Below are positions 1-7,583 of a stretch of 64,000 nt of DNA, in pieces. The first letter of the stretch is position 1. Each line of letters opens with the position of its first letter. A program made the position numbers and the translations under genes. Below the pieces are notes generated by a model. The model was given only the letters and a program-made list of their open reading frames with translations. It ran no database searches and had not been told where the DNA came from. Source of the DNA: Geodermatophilus poikilotrophus (GTDB lineage Bacteria; Actinomycetota; Actinomycetes; Mycobacteriales; Geodermatophilaceae); assembly GCF_900111455.1 (NCBI RefSeq), contig NZ_FOIE01000001.1, positions 124,001 to 188,000 on the forward strand, in the 5' to 3' direction.

Positions 1-765
1 TTCCGGTTGCTCCTGCGCGGCCGCTACTGGAACTCGGTCAAGGACGAGCACGTCGACGAGGCCATGGTCGAGCAGGAGACCACCGAGCTGGTCGAGTCGG
101 ACAGCGCGACGCCGCCGCTGGTCGTCTGCCTGCTGCCCATCCTGGTGCCGCTGGTGATGATCGCGTTCGGTGCCTTCGCTGAGCTGTTGGAGTTCTCCAA
201 CGACTTCATCGCCTTCCTCGGCGACGCCAACTTCGCGCTCTTCGTCGGCCTGATCGGTGCCTACGTGCTCTGCCGGCGCACCCTGGGCTCGGAGGGCACG
301 GACACGGCGATGGGCGAGGGTTTCCACACCACCGGCGCCATCCTCCTCATCACCGGCATCGGCGGGTCCCTGGGCGCCGTCATCGGGGAGACCGGGCTGG
401 ACACGATCCTGGCCGGCCTGTTCACCGCCGATGCCGGGGCACCGGTCATCCTCAGCATCCTGCTCGCATGGCTCATCGCGGCGGTGCTGCACCTGGCGAT
501 CGGGTCGGTGTCGGTGGCCGCCATCACAGCCGCCGGCATCATCGGCCCGGTGCTCGGGTCGATCGACGTCTCGCCGCTCGTCATCGGCCTCGCCATCGCC
601 TCGGGCGCGATGTTCGCGCTCCAGGTCAACAGCAACTTCTTCTGGATGTTCAAGTCGTTGCTGGGACTGTCGACCCAGGGCACCTTCAAGACCCTGACGA
701 TGGTCACCTCCGTCGCTTCGGTCGTCTCGCTGCCGATGGTCATGGCGGTGGCGCTCATCGCGTAG
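1..765 (+). CDS. GntP-family gluconate/organic-acid:H+ symporter, C-terminal part
   Basis: The reading frame is open at the left edge, so only the C-terminal ~254 residues are present. The protein is strongly hydrophobic, with about six membrane segments. The stretch around GFHTTGAILLITGIGGSLG and the Ser/Ala-rich segment HLAIGSVSVAAITAAGI are characteristic of the GntP family, which imports gluconate or related sugar acids with protons across the inner membrane. Full members are about 450 residues, so a little under half is missing upstream. A strong GC hairpin follows the stop codon. The true substrate (gluconate, glycerate or another hydroxy acid) cannot be read from this fragment. Confidence 0.8.
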   Translation, partial: FRLLLRGRYWNSVKDEHVDEAMVEQETTELVESDSATPPLVVCLLPILVPLVMIAFGAFAELLEFSNDFIAFLGDANFALFVGLIGAYVLCRRTLGSEGTDTAMGEGFHTTGAILLITGIGGSLGAVIGETGLDTILAGLFTADAGAPVILSILLAWLIAAVLHLAIGSVSVAAITAAGIIGPVLGSIDVSPLVIGLAIASGAMFALQVNSNFFWMFKSLLGLSTQGTFKTLTMVTSVASVVSLPMVMAVALIA

Positions 766-769
766 GGCG

Positions 770-793
770 GCGGCCGGCCGGCGGGCCGGCCGC
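770..793 (+). terminator. Hairpin downstream of the GntP gene
   Basis: GCGGCCGGCC (770-779) and its perfect reverse complement (784-793) enclose a 4-nt loop, 5 nt after the stop codon. There is no T tract, as is usual for high-GC actinobacterial hairpins. Confidence 0.55.
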
Positions 794-927
794 AACCGGG
801 TGTGGGCGGCGACGAGCGGCCACGTCCCGCACAGCGGCGGGACGCGGTGCACCCGGTGCGTCCGCCGGTGCCGACCGCGGGGTCGTGACCCGGGACCGGC
901 GCAGCCGACGCCGGCTGACGTGCTGCC

Positions 928-1692
928 TCAGGACCGGGGACGGTCCTGCTGGACCTCGCGTGCGGGGAGTTCCTCGACGGTCACCGGCGCCTGCGCGGCG
1001 GGCCCGAAGACCCTCGCGGCAGCCGTGACCGTGCCCTTGAGGACGTGTTGCACGTAGTTCGCGGCGGCCATGGGACCCAAGCCGAAGGGCAGCAGCCCGG
1101 CCAGGAGCGGCGGTCCGACCGCCAGCGCCCACGCCCGGAGCATCTCCGACTGCGAGGCGGCGACCTCCTGCCGCTCCTCTGCCGTCAGCGCTGCCAGAGC
1201 GTCGTACGCAGCGGCCTGCCCCAGCAGGTGCGCGTGGGGTCCCAGGATCGCGGCCGGACGGATCCGCCCGGTCTTGTCCAGCTCGACCGCGCCGTCCGTG
1301 AGGACCAGGAGGACGGCGGTGCGGGTCAGCTCGGGGTCGGTGAGGTCCCTGCCGTAGAGCAGTCCGACCTTGACCGCCGCACTCACCGCCTCCTTCAGGA
1401 CCTCCCGCAACGCGACCGGGAGTGCGGCAGCCGAGATCGCCGTCCCGTAACCCGGGAGGATCGACGGCAGGGAGTAGGAGACCGCTCGCGCCGCCCTGAT
1501 CCGGTTTCCGCGCGTCACCTGGCCGACCAGCTCTCCCGGTGCGACCAGGGGCTTGCCCGCACGGACCTTGTCGACGGCCTGCTGGGCCTCCTCGAGGGAG
1601 GGTTGGAGAGTCCGGTTGATCAGCGCCATCGCACGCTCGACGGTCGACTCGATGTCGAACTCCGGCTTGGGGAAGGTGAAACCGCTGCTCAT
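928..1692 (-). CDS. EcsC-like hypothetical protein
   Basis: A 254-residue protein. The ATG at 1692 is chosen because an AGGAG sequence lies about 7 nt upstream; the frame stays open further 5' but that extension looks like a different, broken sequence. The middle (about residues 75-140) has alternating Ala/Leu-rich helices ending in KVGLLYGRDLTDPELTRTAV, which resembles the EcsC family helical domain (LYGYD-type motif). A second Ala/Gly-rich hydrophobic segment lies near residues 195-235. EcsC proteins are membrane-associated and of uncertain function. No operon partner is evident. The family assignment is tentative. Confidence 0.5.
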   Translation of the reverse strand: MSSGFTFPKPEFDIESTVERAMALINRTLQPSLEEAQQAVDKVRAGKPLVAPGELVGQVTRGNRIRAARAVSYSLPSILPGYGTAISAAALPVALREVLKEAVSAAVKVGLLYGRDLTDPELTRTAVLLVLTDGAVELDKTGRIRPAAILGPHAHLLGQAAAYDALAALTAEERQEVAASQSEMLRAWALAVGPPLLAGLLPFGLGPMAAANYVQHVLKGTVTAAARVFGPAAQAPVTVEELPAREVQQDRPRS

Positions 1693-2155
1693 GTCGGTCT
1701 CCTGTCCGTTGGCGACTCCCGAGGATGCCAGCGGGCCGCGCCGAAGAGGGGGCGACGGCGTCCGGCTCGTGGACCGGATCCCCGACTGCTGCGAGGCTGC
1801 CGCACACCGCTCGTGGCCGACCACGAGCACGGCTGCTCCGCCGCCCGGGCCGCACCGTGCCGTGGGCATCCAGGATGTCGCGAACGGCTCGGCACGACCG
1901 GGCGGTGAGCTCGGCGATCTCGCGCCGCAGGCGACCGGCGGCGTCCTCGTCGTCCCCGAAGGGACCGCTCACCCGGCGTCACGCGGAAGGCGCGAGAACG
2001 GGGTCCGACCACGAGCAGCACCGAGCACGTCAGCCTGCCGCGCCGGCTCCGCACACCGCCGCAGCCGCGTGGATCCGCAGGGGAGCCCCTGGGAGGGCAC
2101 GTCGGCCGATGCCGTGATCCGCTCCGGGACAGCACTCGCGGTCGTGGGTGGCGCG
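1693..2155. other. Gap between EcsC-like gene and amidase; possible broken short gene on minus strand
   Basis: On the minus strand from a GTG at 1972 a protein-like stretch begins (about 38 residues, including LRREIAELTARSCRAVRDIL) with near-perfect G/C third positions. It then loses its character, while the neighbouring minus frame becomes protein-like (GGAAVLVVGHERC) and runs open into the EcsC-like start. This pattern suggests a short gene broken by a frameshift. I do not recognise its family. Nothing else is evident between 1973 and 2155. Confidence 0.25.
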
Positions 2156-2989
2156 TCAGGGTGGGGTCGGCCTCAGCGCGGTGACCGCGGCGGGGAACAC
2201 CTCTCGCACCAGTTCGTAGGCGGCATCACCGGGGCACGTGGTGAGCGACATGTCGCGGTGTCCGGCGATCGTGGTGGTCGTCACCGTGGTGCCCCTCGGC
2301 CAGCGGTTGGACCCGCGGGACACGAAGGTGGTCGTGGCACCCGGCGCGGTCTCGATGGCATGGGTGTCCGCCAGTGCTGCCAGCAGGGCCGTCATGGAGC
2401 GCTGGGCCTCCGGGGTCGGGGCCTCGACCTGGTGGTTGCCGATGAAGCAGCACAACTGGGCGAACCCCTGGCTGCCACCGGTCGCATCGGCCATCACGGG
2501 ACCGGCCAGGCTGCCGCTGCGGCCCTCCCACACGGTGCCGTACCGATCGACGAAGAAGTTGTAGGCGACGTCCGGCCACCTCCTGTCCGGGCCGGTGTGG
2601 AACCGGTAGAAGCCGCGGAGCAGACCTGGCACGTCGTCGGGGTCGTAGTCGTTCGAGGAGGCGGTGTGGTGGACGAGCAGGAACCGGGTGTCGCCTGGTC
2701 GCTCCTGCTGCAGCGGACCCGTGGGACCCAGGCCCCGAGCCCACTCGGCTCGCGGGCGCACGTCGACCCCTCTGAAGGGGGTTCGGGCGCGGGCCTCCCC
2801 AGGCATCACTGCGATCAGTGCTACCGCCAGAGCCGTCGCGGACGCGCCGACGAGGAAGGTCCGTCGACCCAGGGTCCGTGGCGACGCAGCGCCGGCGTCT
2901 CCGGCCGCGAGCGTGCCCGGACACCGGTCCACCGTCCTCCCGGCTGCTCGGTGGGCGTGGCGGCGGAGAGCCCCTGACGTGGCGAGCAC
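2156..2989 (-). CDS. Secreted PGRP-type N-acetylmuramoyl-L-alanine amidase
   Basis: A 277-residue protein with a twin-arginine signal: GRRTFLVG (about 41-48) followed by a hydrophobic stretch ending near residue 62, so Tat export is expected. The rest is an amidase_2/PGRP domain that cleaves the bond between muramic acid and the stem peptide of peptidoglycan. Zinc-ligand candidates are His107/108 in VHHTAS, His244 in AGHRD and Cys252 in TTCPGD, in the normal order for amidase-active PGRPs. VAYNFFVDRYGTVWEGR is the usual central motif. The start is a GTG only 3 nt downstream of the stop of a tiny ORF on the same strand. It is one of four cell-wall enzymes in the first 8 kb. Confidence 0.88.
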   Translation of the reverse strand: MLATSGALRRHAHRAAGRTVDRCPGTLAAGDAGAASPRTLGRRTFLVGASATALAVALIAVMPGEARARTPFRGVDVRPRAEWARGLGPTGPLQQERPGDTRFLLVHHTASSNDYDPDDVPGLLRGFYRFHTGPDRRWPDVAYNFFVDRYGTVWEGRSGSLAGPVMADATGGSQGFAQLCCFIGNHQVEAPTPEAQRSMTALLAALADTHAIETAPGATTTFVSRGSNRWPRGTTVTTTTIAGHRDMSLTTCPGDAAYELVREVFPAAVTALRPTPP

Positions 2990-2992
2990 CGT

Positions 2993-3148
2993 TCACACCT
3001 CCCCGCACGGCGCAGCGAACCCGGTGGAGCAGGGGTCGAGGACGGTGCAGGACGTGCTGCCGTCCAGGAGGGACCGGCGCGGCGCCTCGCCGGCGTCCCC
3101 GAGCGTCTCCCATCCGCCCCCCGGCCGAGTCGCCGGCACTGCACGCAT
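2993..3148 (-). CDS. Small 51-residue ORF with a Ser/Thr/Cys-rich C-terminus, upstream of the amidase
   Basis: The ATG at 3148 is preceded by AGGAAGG about 11 nt upstream. The 51 codons have strongly G/C third positions, and the stop lies 3 nt before the amidase GTG, so the two may be co-translated. The C-terminal third contains three cysteines among Ser/Thr residues (GSTSCTVLDPC followed by STGFAAPC), while the N-terminal part is Gly/Pro-rich. There is no signal peptide. This layout superficially resembles a ribosomal-peptide precursor, but no modifying enzyme is nearby. It may equally be a coupling leader or chance. Not recognised. Confidence 0.35.
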   Translation of the reverse strand: MRAVPATRPGGGWETLGDAGEAPRRSLLDGSTSCTVLDPCSTGFAAPCGEV

Positions 3149-3410
3149 CTCCGTCCCGCCCTTCCTGCGCCGTGGCGCGGGCTGGTGACTGCGGTCTATC
3201 CCTACCCACTCCCTCCCGGAGCACGCTGCTGCTGGAGCACGATCGGGGAGTACAGCGGGACGCACCTCCGGGGTCCCTCCGACCGGGAGCCGGCCGCCCG
3301 TCTCCGTCCGTCGTGCCGTCGGCCCGGGATCGGATTCAGGAGGTCACGACCGCTTGCCTGCGGCCCGGTGCTCGCGATGTGCTGGACGCCCGGGCACCGA
3401 GGAGCAGACG
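3149..3410. other. Divergent intergenic region between the small ORF/amidase and the deacetylase
   Basis: This 262-nt spacer separates two divergent transcription units and must hold both promoters. On the minus strand GTAGGGATAG (near 3195-3205) could contribute a -10 element. I see no inverted repeat or riboswitch-like core here. Confidence 0.3.
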
Positions 3411-4283
3411 ATGACGACGCGCGTGGACGGGGGTCCCCGGACACCAGGCCGGTCGATGGCGGCCCTGGCGATCACGTACCTGGCGCTGCTGGTGACCTGC
3501 GGCGGTGGTCCAGGGGACAGCAGCGGGCGTGGCTCGGGGAGCGCTCTGTCGACGGCGTCGGCGTCCACCAGCACGACAGCGACCCCGGAGCCGACGACCG
3601 CCGACCCGTCTGCCGTCCCGGGTCACCTGCGGGGCAAGGACGTCACCGAGATCCCGACCGGGGACCGGGTCGTCGCGCTCACGTTCGATGCGGGTGCCGA
3701 TGCGGCGGGGCTGCCGAGCATCCTCGGGACCCTCGCCGACCAGCAGGTGCCGGCGACCTTCTTCCTGACCGGGCGATGGGTCGACGACCACCCCCAGGAC
3801 GTCGCGGTGATCCACGCGGCCGGTCACCGCCTGGGCAACCACTCGACGACCCACCCCCACTTCACCGCGCTGCCGGACCAGGCGATCCGGGACGAGGTGC
3901 AGGGCGCGGAGCAGCGGATCCTCGCCGCGGGAGCCGACCCTCGGCCGCTGTTCCGCTTCCCGTTCGGGGACCGGGACGAGCGGACCATCGCGGCGGTCAA
4001 CGACCTGGGGTACGTCGCAGTGCGGTGGACGGTGGACACGCTGGGGTGGAAGGGCACGAGCGGCGGGATGAGCGCACAGGAGGTGGCGGACCGGGCGGTG
4101 GACGCCCTCCGACCCGGGGAGATCGTGCTGATGCACCTCGGGTCGAACCCGGAGGACGGCACGACGCTGGACGCCGACGCGCTGCCCGACGTGATCGAAC
4201 GGATGCGTGCGGCCGGCTACACCTTCGTGACCCTGGACGCGTTGCTCACCGCGGAGGATCGCCGTAGCCCTGCGGCCGGGTGA
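3411..4283 (+). CDS. CE4-family polysaccharide deacetylase, probable lipoprotein
   Basis: A 290-residue protein. The ATG at 3411 has GAGGAG 6 nt upstream. A hydrophobic N-terminus ends in LLVTC (Cys30), an imperfect lipobox, followed by a Ser/Thr/Gly-rich linker (31-65), so it is probably anchored outside the membrane. The NodB domain follows: TFDAG at 91-95, the metal-binding His pair in GNHSTTHPH (His144, His148), the RFPFG motif and a C-terminal VLMHLGS motif. Enzymes of this family remove N-acetyl groups from peptidoglycan or chitin-like polymers. The second Asp of the usual TFDD motif, normally a metal ligand, is Ala here. The stop is followed directly by a regulator remnant. Confidence 0.85.
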   Translation: MTTRVDGGPRTPGRSMAALAITYLALLVTCGGGPGDSSGRGSGSALSTASASTSTTATPEPTTADPSAVPGHLRGKDVTEIPTGDRVVALTFDAGADAAGLPSILGTLADQQVPATFFLTGRWVDDHPQDVAVIHAAGHRLGNHSTTHPHFTALPDQAIRDEVQGAEQRILAAGADPRPLFRFPFGDRDERTIAAVNDLGYVAVRWTVDTLGWKGTSGGMSAQEVADRAVDALRPGEIVLMHLGSNPEDGTTLDADALPDVIERMRAAGYTFVTLDALLTAEDRRSPAAG

Positions 4284-4289
4284 CCCGGC

Positions 4290-4562
4290 GAGGCGCTGCG
4301 CCAGGGCCGGCGCCGGCTGGAGGCCGGGCGGGCCCCGCGCGCCGCCGTCGAGGCGTTCGACCGTGCCGGCGCCACGCCGTGGCCGGAGCGGGCCCGCGCC
4401 GAACTCCAGGCGACGGGCGAGACGGTCGTGCGGCGCCAGCCAGCCGACTGGGACCGGCTGCCCCCAGGAGCTCCCGATCACCCGACCGGCTGCCGGCGGC
4501 GCCCCCAGTCCGGGGAACGCTGCGCAGCTGTTCCTGTCCCGCAGGACCGTGACGGCGGGTGC
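4290..4562 (+). pseudogene. Remnant of a LuxR-family (AAA-ATPase type) regulator, C-terminal end, frameshifted
   Basis: Read in the frame of 4290, the DNA encodes a stretch typical of the end of the helical region of large LuxR-type regulators (AFDRAGATPWPERARAEL, then ATGETVVRRQ). Near 4455-4465 the similarity jumps to the next frame, which gives CPQELPITRPAAGGA and then NAAQLFLSRRTV. This matches the LuxR helix-turn-helix pattern TPQELQI..LAA.G.. followed by IAAQLFLSPRTV. No start codon, ATPase part or final helix is present. It is a 5'-truncated, frameshifted relic wedged 6 nt after the deacetylase stop. Recognition is by motif pattern only. Confidence 0.65.
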
Positions 4563-4607
4563 CGGTTCAGCTGACGCGCCCGACGAACCCGCTGCCGACG
4601 GCCGGGG

Positions 4608-5489
4608 TCACGGGGCCGCGCGGCGGAGACCCAGCGCGCGGATGGCGTTCTCCTTCATGATCAGCGGCTTGACCTCGTCGCGGATCTCCAGCTGCTCGAA
4701 GTCCCTGACCCACCGCTCGGGGCGGATCAGCGGGTAGTCCGAGCCGAACAGCACCTTCTGCTTCAGGAAGGTGTTGGCGGCGCGGACCAGCTGCGGCGGG
4801 AAGTACCTGGGTGACCAGCCCGACAGGTCGATGTAGACGTTGGCCTTGTGCTGGGCCACTGCGATCGCGGCGTCCTGCCAGGGCACGGACGGGTGGGCCA
4901 TGATGATCGTCAGACCCGGGAAGTCGGCGGCGACGTCGTCGAGCAGCATCGGGTCGGAGTAGCGCAGCTTGATGCCGCGCCCGCCGGGCAGGCCCGATCC
5001 GATCCCCGTCTGCCCGGTGTGGAACAACGCTGGGACGCCGAGGGACTCCAGTTCCGCCCACAGCGGGTGGTGGCGGCGGTCGTTGGGCTCGAAGGCCTGG
5101 ATGGAGGGGTGGAACTTGAAGCCGCGGATCCCGTGCTGCTCGACCAGTCGACGCGCGGCGCGGATCCCGGCCGTGCCACGGGCGGGGTCGATCGAGCCGA
5201 ACGGGATGAGCACGTCGGGGTGCTGCGCGGCCGACTCGGCGATCTCCTCGTTGGACAGCGCCGGGTGCCCGGTGGTCAGCTCGCTGTCGACGGTGAAGAC
5301 AACAGCGGCCATGCCCTTCGACCGGTAGTCCGCGGCGATCTGCGGCACGGTCGGGTGGTAGGGCTCGCCTTTGAAGTACTCCGCGGCGGCGGCCAGCAGC
5401 TCGTCGTCCATCGACAGGTGCCCGTGCAGGTCCTGCTCGACGTGCACGTGCACGTCGATCGCGACCAGGGCTCCCAGATCCAGGTCCAC
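4608..5489 (-). CDS. Amidohydrolase-2 family metal-dependent hydrolase or decarboxylase
   Basis: A 293-residue protein. The GTG start at 5489 has AGGAGG 7 nt upstream. It shows the TIM-barrel amidohydrolase-2 pattern: DVHVHVEQD near the N-terminus (HxH metal site), GFKFHPS in the middle, IIMAHPS (metal-binding His) and LFGSDYPLIRP near the C-terminus (active-site Asp). Relatives act on aromatic-acid ring-cleavage products or decarboxylate hydroxybenzoates (gamma-resorcylate decarboxylase, amino-carboxymuconate-semialdehyde decarboxylase, 4-oxalomesaconate hydratase-like). It stands alone, with no catabolic neighbour on the same strand, so the substrate cannot be inferred. The long region upstream belongs mainly to the next gene's leader. 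Confidence 0.75.
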   Translation of the reverse strand: MDLDLGALVAIDVHVHVEQDLHGHLSMDDELLAAAAEYFKGEPYHPTVPQIAADYRSKGMAAVVFTVDSELTTGHPALSNEEIAESAAQHPDVLIPFGSIDPARGTAGIRAARRLVEQHGIRGFKFHPSIQAFEPNDRRHHPLWAELESLGVPALFHTGQTGIGSGLPGGRGIKLRYSDPMLLDDVAADFPGLTIIMAHPSVPWQDAAIAVAQHKANVYIDLSGWSPRYFPPQLVRAANTFLKQKVLFGSDYPLIRPERWVRDFEQLEIRDEVKPLIMKENAIRALGLRRAAP

Positions 5490-5865
5490 GTCGGCGCCTC
5501 CTCGCGGTTACGGGCCCACGGTCTGCCGGGCGGGGGACGGGGCGAGAGCCGTCGTGGCCCCACCCGGCCACCGACCGGGACGGTGCAGGGTCGCGACGGG
5601 GTCGCGACGGCGGAACTCCCTGCGCCGCGAGGTCGACGAGCTGCTGCGGCAAGCGCCCGCTGCGCTCCACGATGTCCTGCGGGTCGGCGGAGGGCAACTG
5701 CTCGTCCCCGACGACCCACGGTGCGTGGACGAGCCCTCCGGCCGGCGCTGGTGCCGGGCGCCGCGACCGGTAGGCCGACCGGGATGCGGTTCCGGACCGT
5801 GCGCGCCCGACCCGCGAGGAGTGACGACGCTGCGGCTCTCAGGCGTCCCTCCGTGCAGCATTTGC
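5490..5865. other. Intergenic region without a convincing gene
   Basis: This holds the minus-strand promoter of the amidohydrolase. Short protein-like stretches occur on both strands around 5590-5700, but none has a start, a stop and a coherent length, so no gene is called. Confidence 0.3.
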
Positions 5866-5881
5866 TGTGACCTGGGTCACA
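5866..5881 (+). promoter_or_regulatory. CRP/GlxR-type binding site
   Basis: TGTGACCTGGGTCACA matches the CRP-family consensus TGTGA-N6-TCACA exactly. It lies just upstream of the riboswitch that precedes the secreted transglycosylase. In mycobacteria and corynebacteria CRP/GlxR is known to control rpf-type muralytic genes, so the placement is consistent. Confidence 0.7.
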
Positions 5882-5904
5882 ACCTACGTTCGAGTCGCTC
5901 GCAC

Positions 5905-6085
5905 CCGCGGGACGGTCTGGCAGCACGCCGAATCCTGCCGCTGGCCCGACCGACCTCGACCCACCAGAGGCAGGAACGGGAGATCGCAGACCTCCGGGCC
6001 ACGTCCGTGGTCCTCGGGGTGAAGCCGTGATCGCCACGGCCGGGCAGTCCTCCCGCCCGAACCCGACAGCTCATCCCGCAGGCGC
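5905..6085 (+). ncRNA. c-di-AMP (ydaO/yuaA-type) riboswitch
   Basis: The segment contains the conserved blocks of the ydaO riboswitch in order: GCCGAATCC (5927-5935), GGCAGGAACGGGAGA (5969-5983), GGGGTGAAGCC (6016-6026) and CCGAACCCGACAGC (6057-6070). The outer ends can pair (GCGGGA near 5908-5913 with TCCCGC near 6074-6079). It ends about 15 nt before the start codon of the transglycosylase, next to its ribosome binding site. This class senses cyclic di-AMP and usually turns off cell-wall hydrolase and osmolyte genes when the ligand is bound. Recognition is from memory of the conserved core; the exact borders are approximate. Confidence 0.85.
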
Positions 6086-6099
6086 GCTCGGAGGAACTC

Positions 6100-6609
6100 A
6101 TGCACCAGCACATCCTCGGCACGCGTCGTCCCGTCCGGGCGGTACCGACCCTGCGCCTGGGCGTCGTGACCGTCCTGGCCCTCGTCGCCCTCGCGGTACC
6201 GGCCCCGGCGTCGGCCGCGTCGGACGCCGCCGACGCCTCGGCCAGCGCAGCGGCAGACCTGTGCGCGACGGTCGCGTCGCGCGCCGGCTTCAGCGGCGAG
6301 CGGCTCGTCACCGCGGTCGCGGTGGGCATGGGGGAGTCGTCCTGTCGTGCGGACGCGCAGAACCCGAACGGCCCCACGAAGGGCTGCCCGAACGGCTCGG
6401 TGGACCGCGGCCTCTGGCAGATCAACAGCTGCTGGCACCCCTCGGTCTCCAAGAGCTGCGCCTACGACGCCCAGTGCAACGCCAACGCCGCCCACCGCAT
6501 CTCCGCCAAGGGCACCAACTTCAAGCCGTGGGTGGCCTACACCAACGGCTCGTACAAGAAGCACCTTGACGCGGCGCGAGCCGCGGTCGGCCGACTCGGC
6601 CGGACCTAG
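6100..6609 (+). CDS. Secreted lytic transglycosylase (lysozyme-like fold)
   Basis: A 169-residue protein with GGAGGAAC just upstream of its ATG. A Sec signal peptide (hydrophobic core about 20-38, ending PASA-A) precedes a lysozyme-like domain. The candidate catalytic glutamate is Glu79 in VGMGESSC; GLWQINS and AAHRISAKG are further hallmarks of the SLT/Rpf-like fold. Four cysteines (54, 82 and two near 107-120) probably form disulfides outside the cell. It would cleave the glycan strands of peptidoglycan during growth or resuscitation. It is preceded by a CRP-type site and a c-di-AMP riboswitch, as known for rpfA-type genes in actinobacteria, so its expression should follow carbon/cAMP and c-di-AMP signals. 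Confidence 0.85.
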   Translation: MHQHILGTRRPVRAVPTLRLGVVTVLALVALAVPAPASAASDAADASASAAADLCATVASRAGFSGERLVTAVAVGMGESSCRADAQNPNGPTKGCPNGSVDRGLWQINSCWHPSVSKSCAYDAQCNANAAHRISAKGTNFKPWVAYTNGSYKKHLDAARAAVGRLGRT

Positions 6610-6708
6610 GTCACCGGCGGAGGCACGTAGCCGTGCCCGCACCCGGGATGCGTCGCGGGAGCACGCCGGCGGGATCGGTACCCCCACCACGGCGGCTCCG
6701 CCTGGGCC

Positions 6709-6726
6709 ACCCCGCCGGCGGGGTGA
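6709..6726 (+). terminator. Self-complementary GC hairpin between the transglycosylase and the second deacetylase
   Basis: CACCCCGCCGGCGGGGTG is fully self-complementary and lies about 100 nt after the transglycosylase stop. It may terminate that transcript; there is no T tract. Confidence 0.35.
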
Positions 6727-6808
6727 CCCGAGCCGGACCCCCGCGGCGTCTCCCGGTGCCTGGTCGCGCTGCTCCGCCCGAGCCGGCGCAGGTGCACCGG
6801 GGCGCAGG

Positions 6809-7492
6809 GTGAGCCGGGATCGGGCACCGACGTGCCCGGTCGTCGGCCCGGGGCCGGAGCGCTGGATCGCGTCGGTCCTCGGCGCACTGCTGCTGGTGCT
6901 GCTCGCTCCGCCGGCCCAGGCGGCGTCGGCACCGCAGCAGTGTGCAGCCGGCCACGTCCGGCTCACCTTCGACGACGGGCCCCACCCGACCGCCACACCC
7001 GCCATCCTGGACACGCTGGCGGAGCGGGGCGCGGAGGCGACGTTCTTCGTCACCGGCGAGAAGGCGACTGCCCGACCGGACCTCGTGCGCCGCGCCGCCG
7101 AGCAGGGGCACCGGATCGGGAACCACTCGTGGAGCCACCCCGAGCTCACCACGCTGGACCGGACCCAGGTGGCATCCCAGCTGCGGCGGACCAACCAGGC
7201 CATCGAGCTGGCCACGGGGAGCCCTCCCAGCGAGTGGCGCCCGCCGTACGGGGCGACGAACGACGTCGTCCAGGCGGCCGCCCGGGACGTCGGCCTGGAC
7301 GAGATGGTGCTGTGGACGGTCGACCCCCGCGACTGGGCGGATCCGCCGGCGACGGCGATCCGGGACCGGGTGCTCCGGGCTGTGCGGCCGGGGAGCATCG
7401 TGCTCCTGCACGACGCCACGGGGCAGAACACCCCCGCTGCCCTGCCCATGATCCTGGACGGGCTGTCCGCGCGGGGGTACTGCACGCAGTGA
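6809..7492 (+). CDS. Secreted CE4 polysaccharide deacetylase
   Basis: A 227-residue protein from the GTG at 6809, chosen because it gives a clean signal peptide (hydrophobic 20-36, cleavage after AQA). The frame is open for a further 460 nt upstream but that part overlaps the transglycosylase. The NodB domain is complete: TFDDGPHP (53-60), metal His pair in GNHSWSH (His106, His110), RPPYG, WTVDPRDW and IVLLHD. It should deacetylate peptidoglycan or chitin-type oligomers. Unlike the 3.4-kb paralogue it keeps both Asp residues of motif 1. The ribosome binding site is weak, so the start could be different. Confidence 0.85.
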   Translation: MSRDRAPTCPVVGPGPERWIASVLGALLLVLLAPPAQAASAPQQCAAGHVRLTFDDGPHPTATPAILDTLAERGAEATFFVTGEKATARPDLVRRAAEQGHRIGNHSWSHPELTTLDRTQVASQLRRTNQAIELATGSPPSEWRPPYGATNDVVQAAARDVGLDEMVLWTVDPRDWADPPATAIRDRVLRAVRPGSIVLLHDATGQNTPAALPMILDGLSARGYCTQ

Positions 7493-7583
7493 GGCCGGCG
7501 ACCGCTCCCGTGCCGCTCCCGGGGTCCGACGCGTGGCCGGGCGGTGCTGCATGACGAACCGCTGAGTTGGGCACCACCCAACG

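Noticed and set aside
500-530. GTGTCGGTG resembling the PafBC first block
   Set aside because: Inside the GntP coding region and without a TANNNT at the right spacing.
5590-5700. Short protein-like stretches on both strands between the amidohydrolase and the riboswitch
   Set aside because: No consistent start, stop and length; the evidence is too thin to call a gene.
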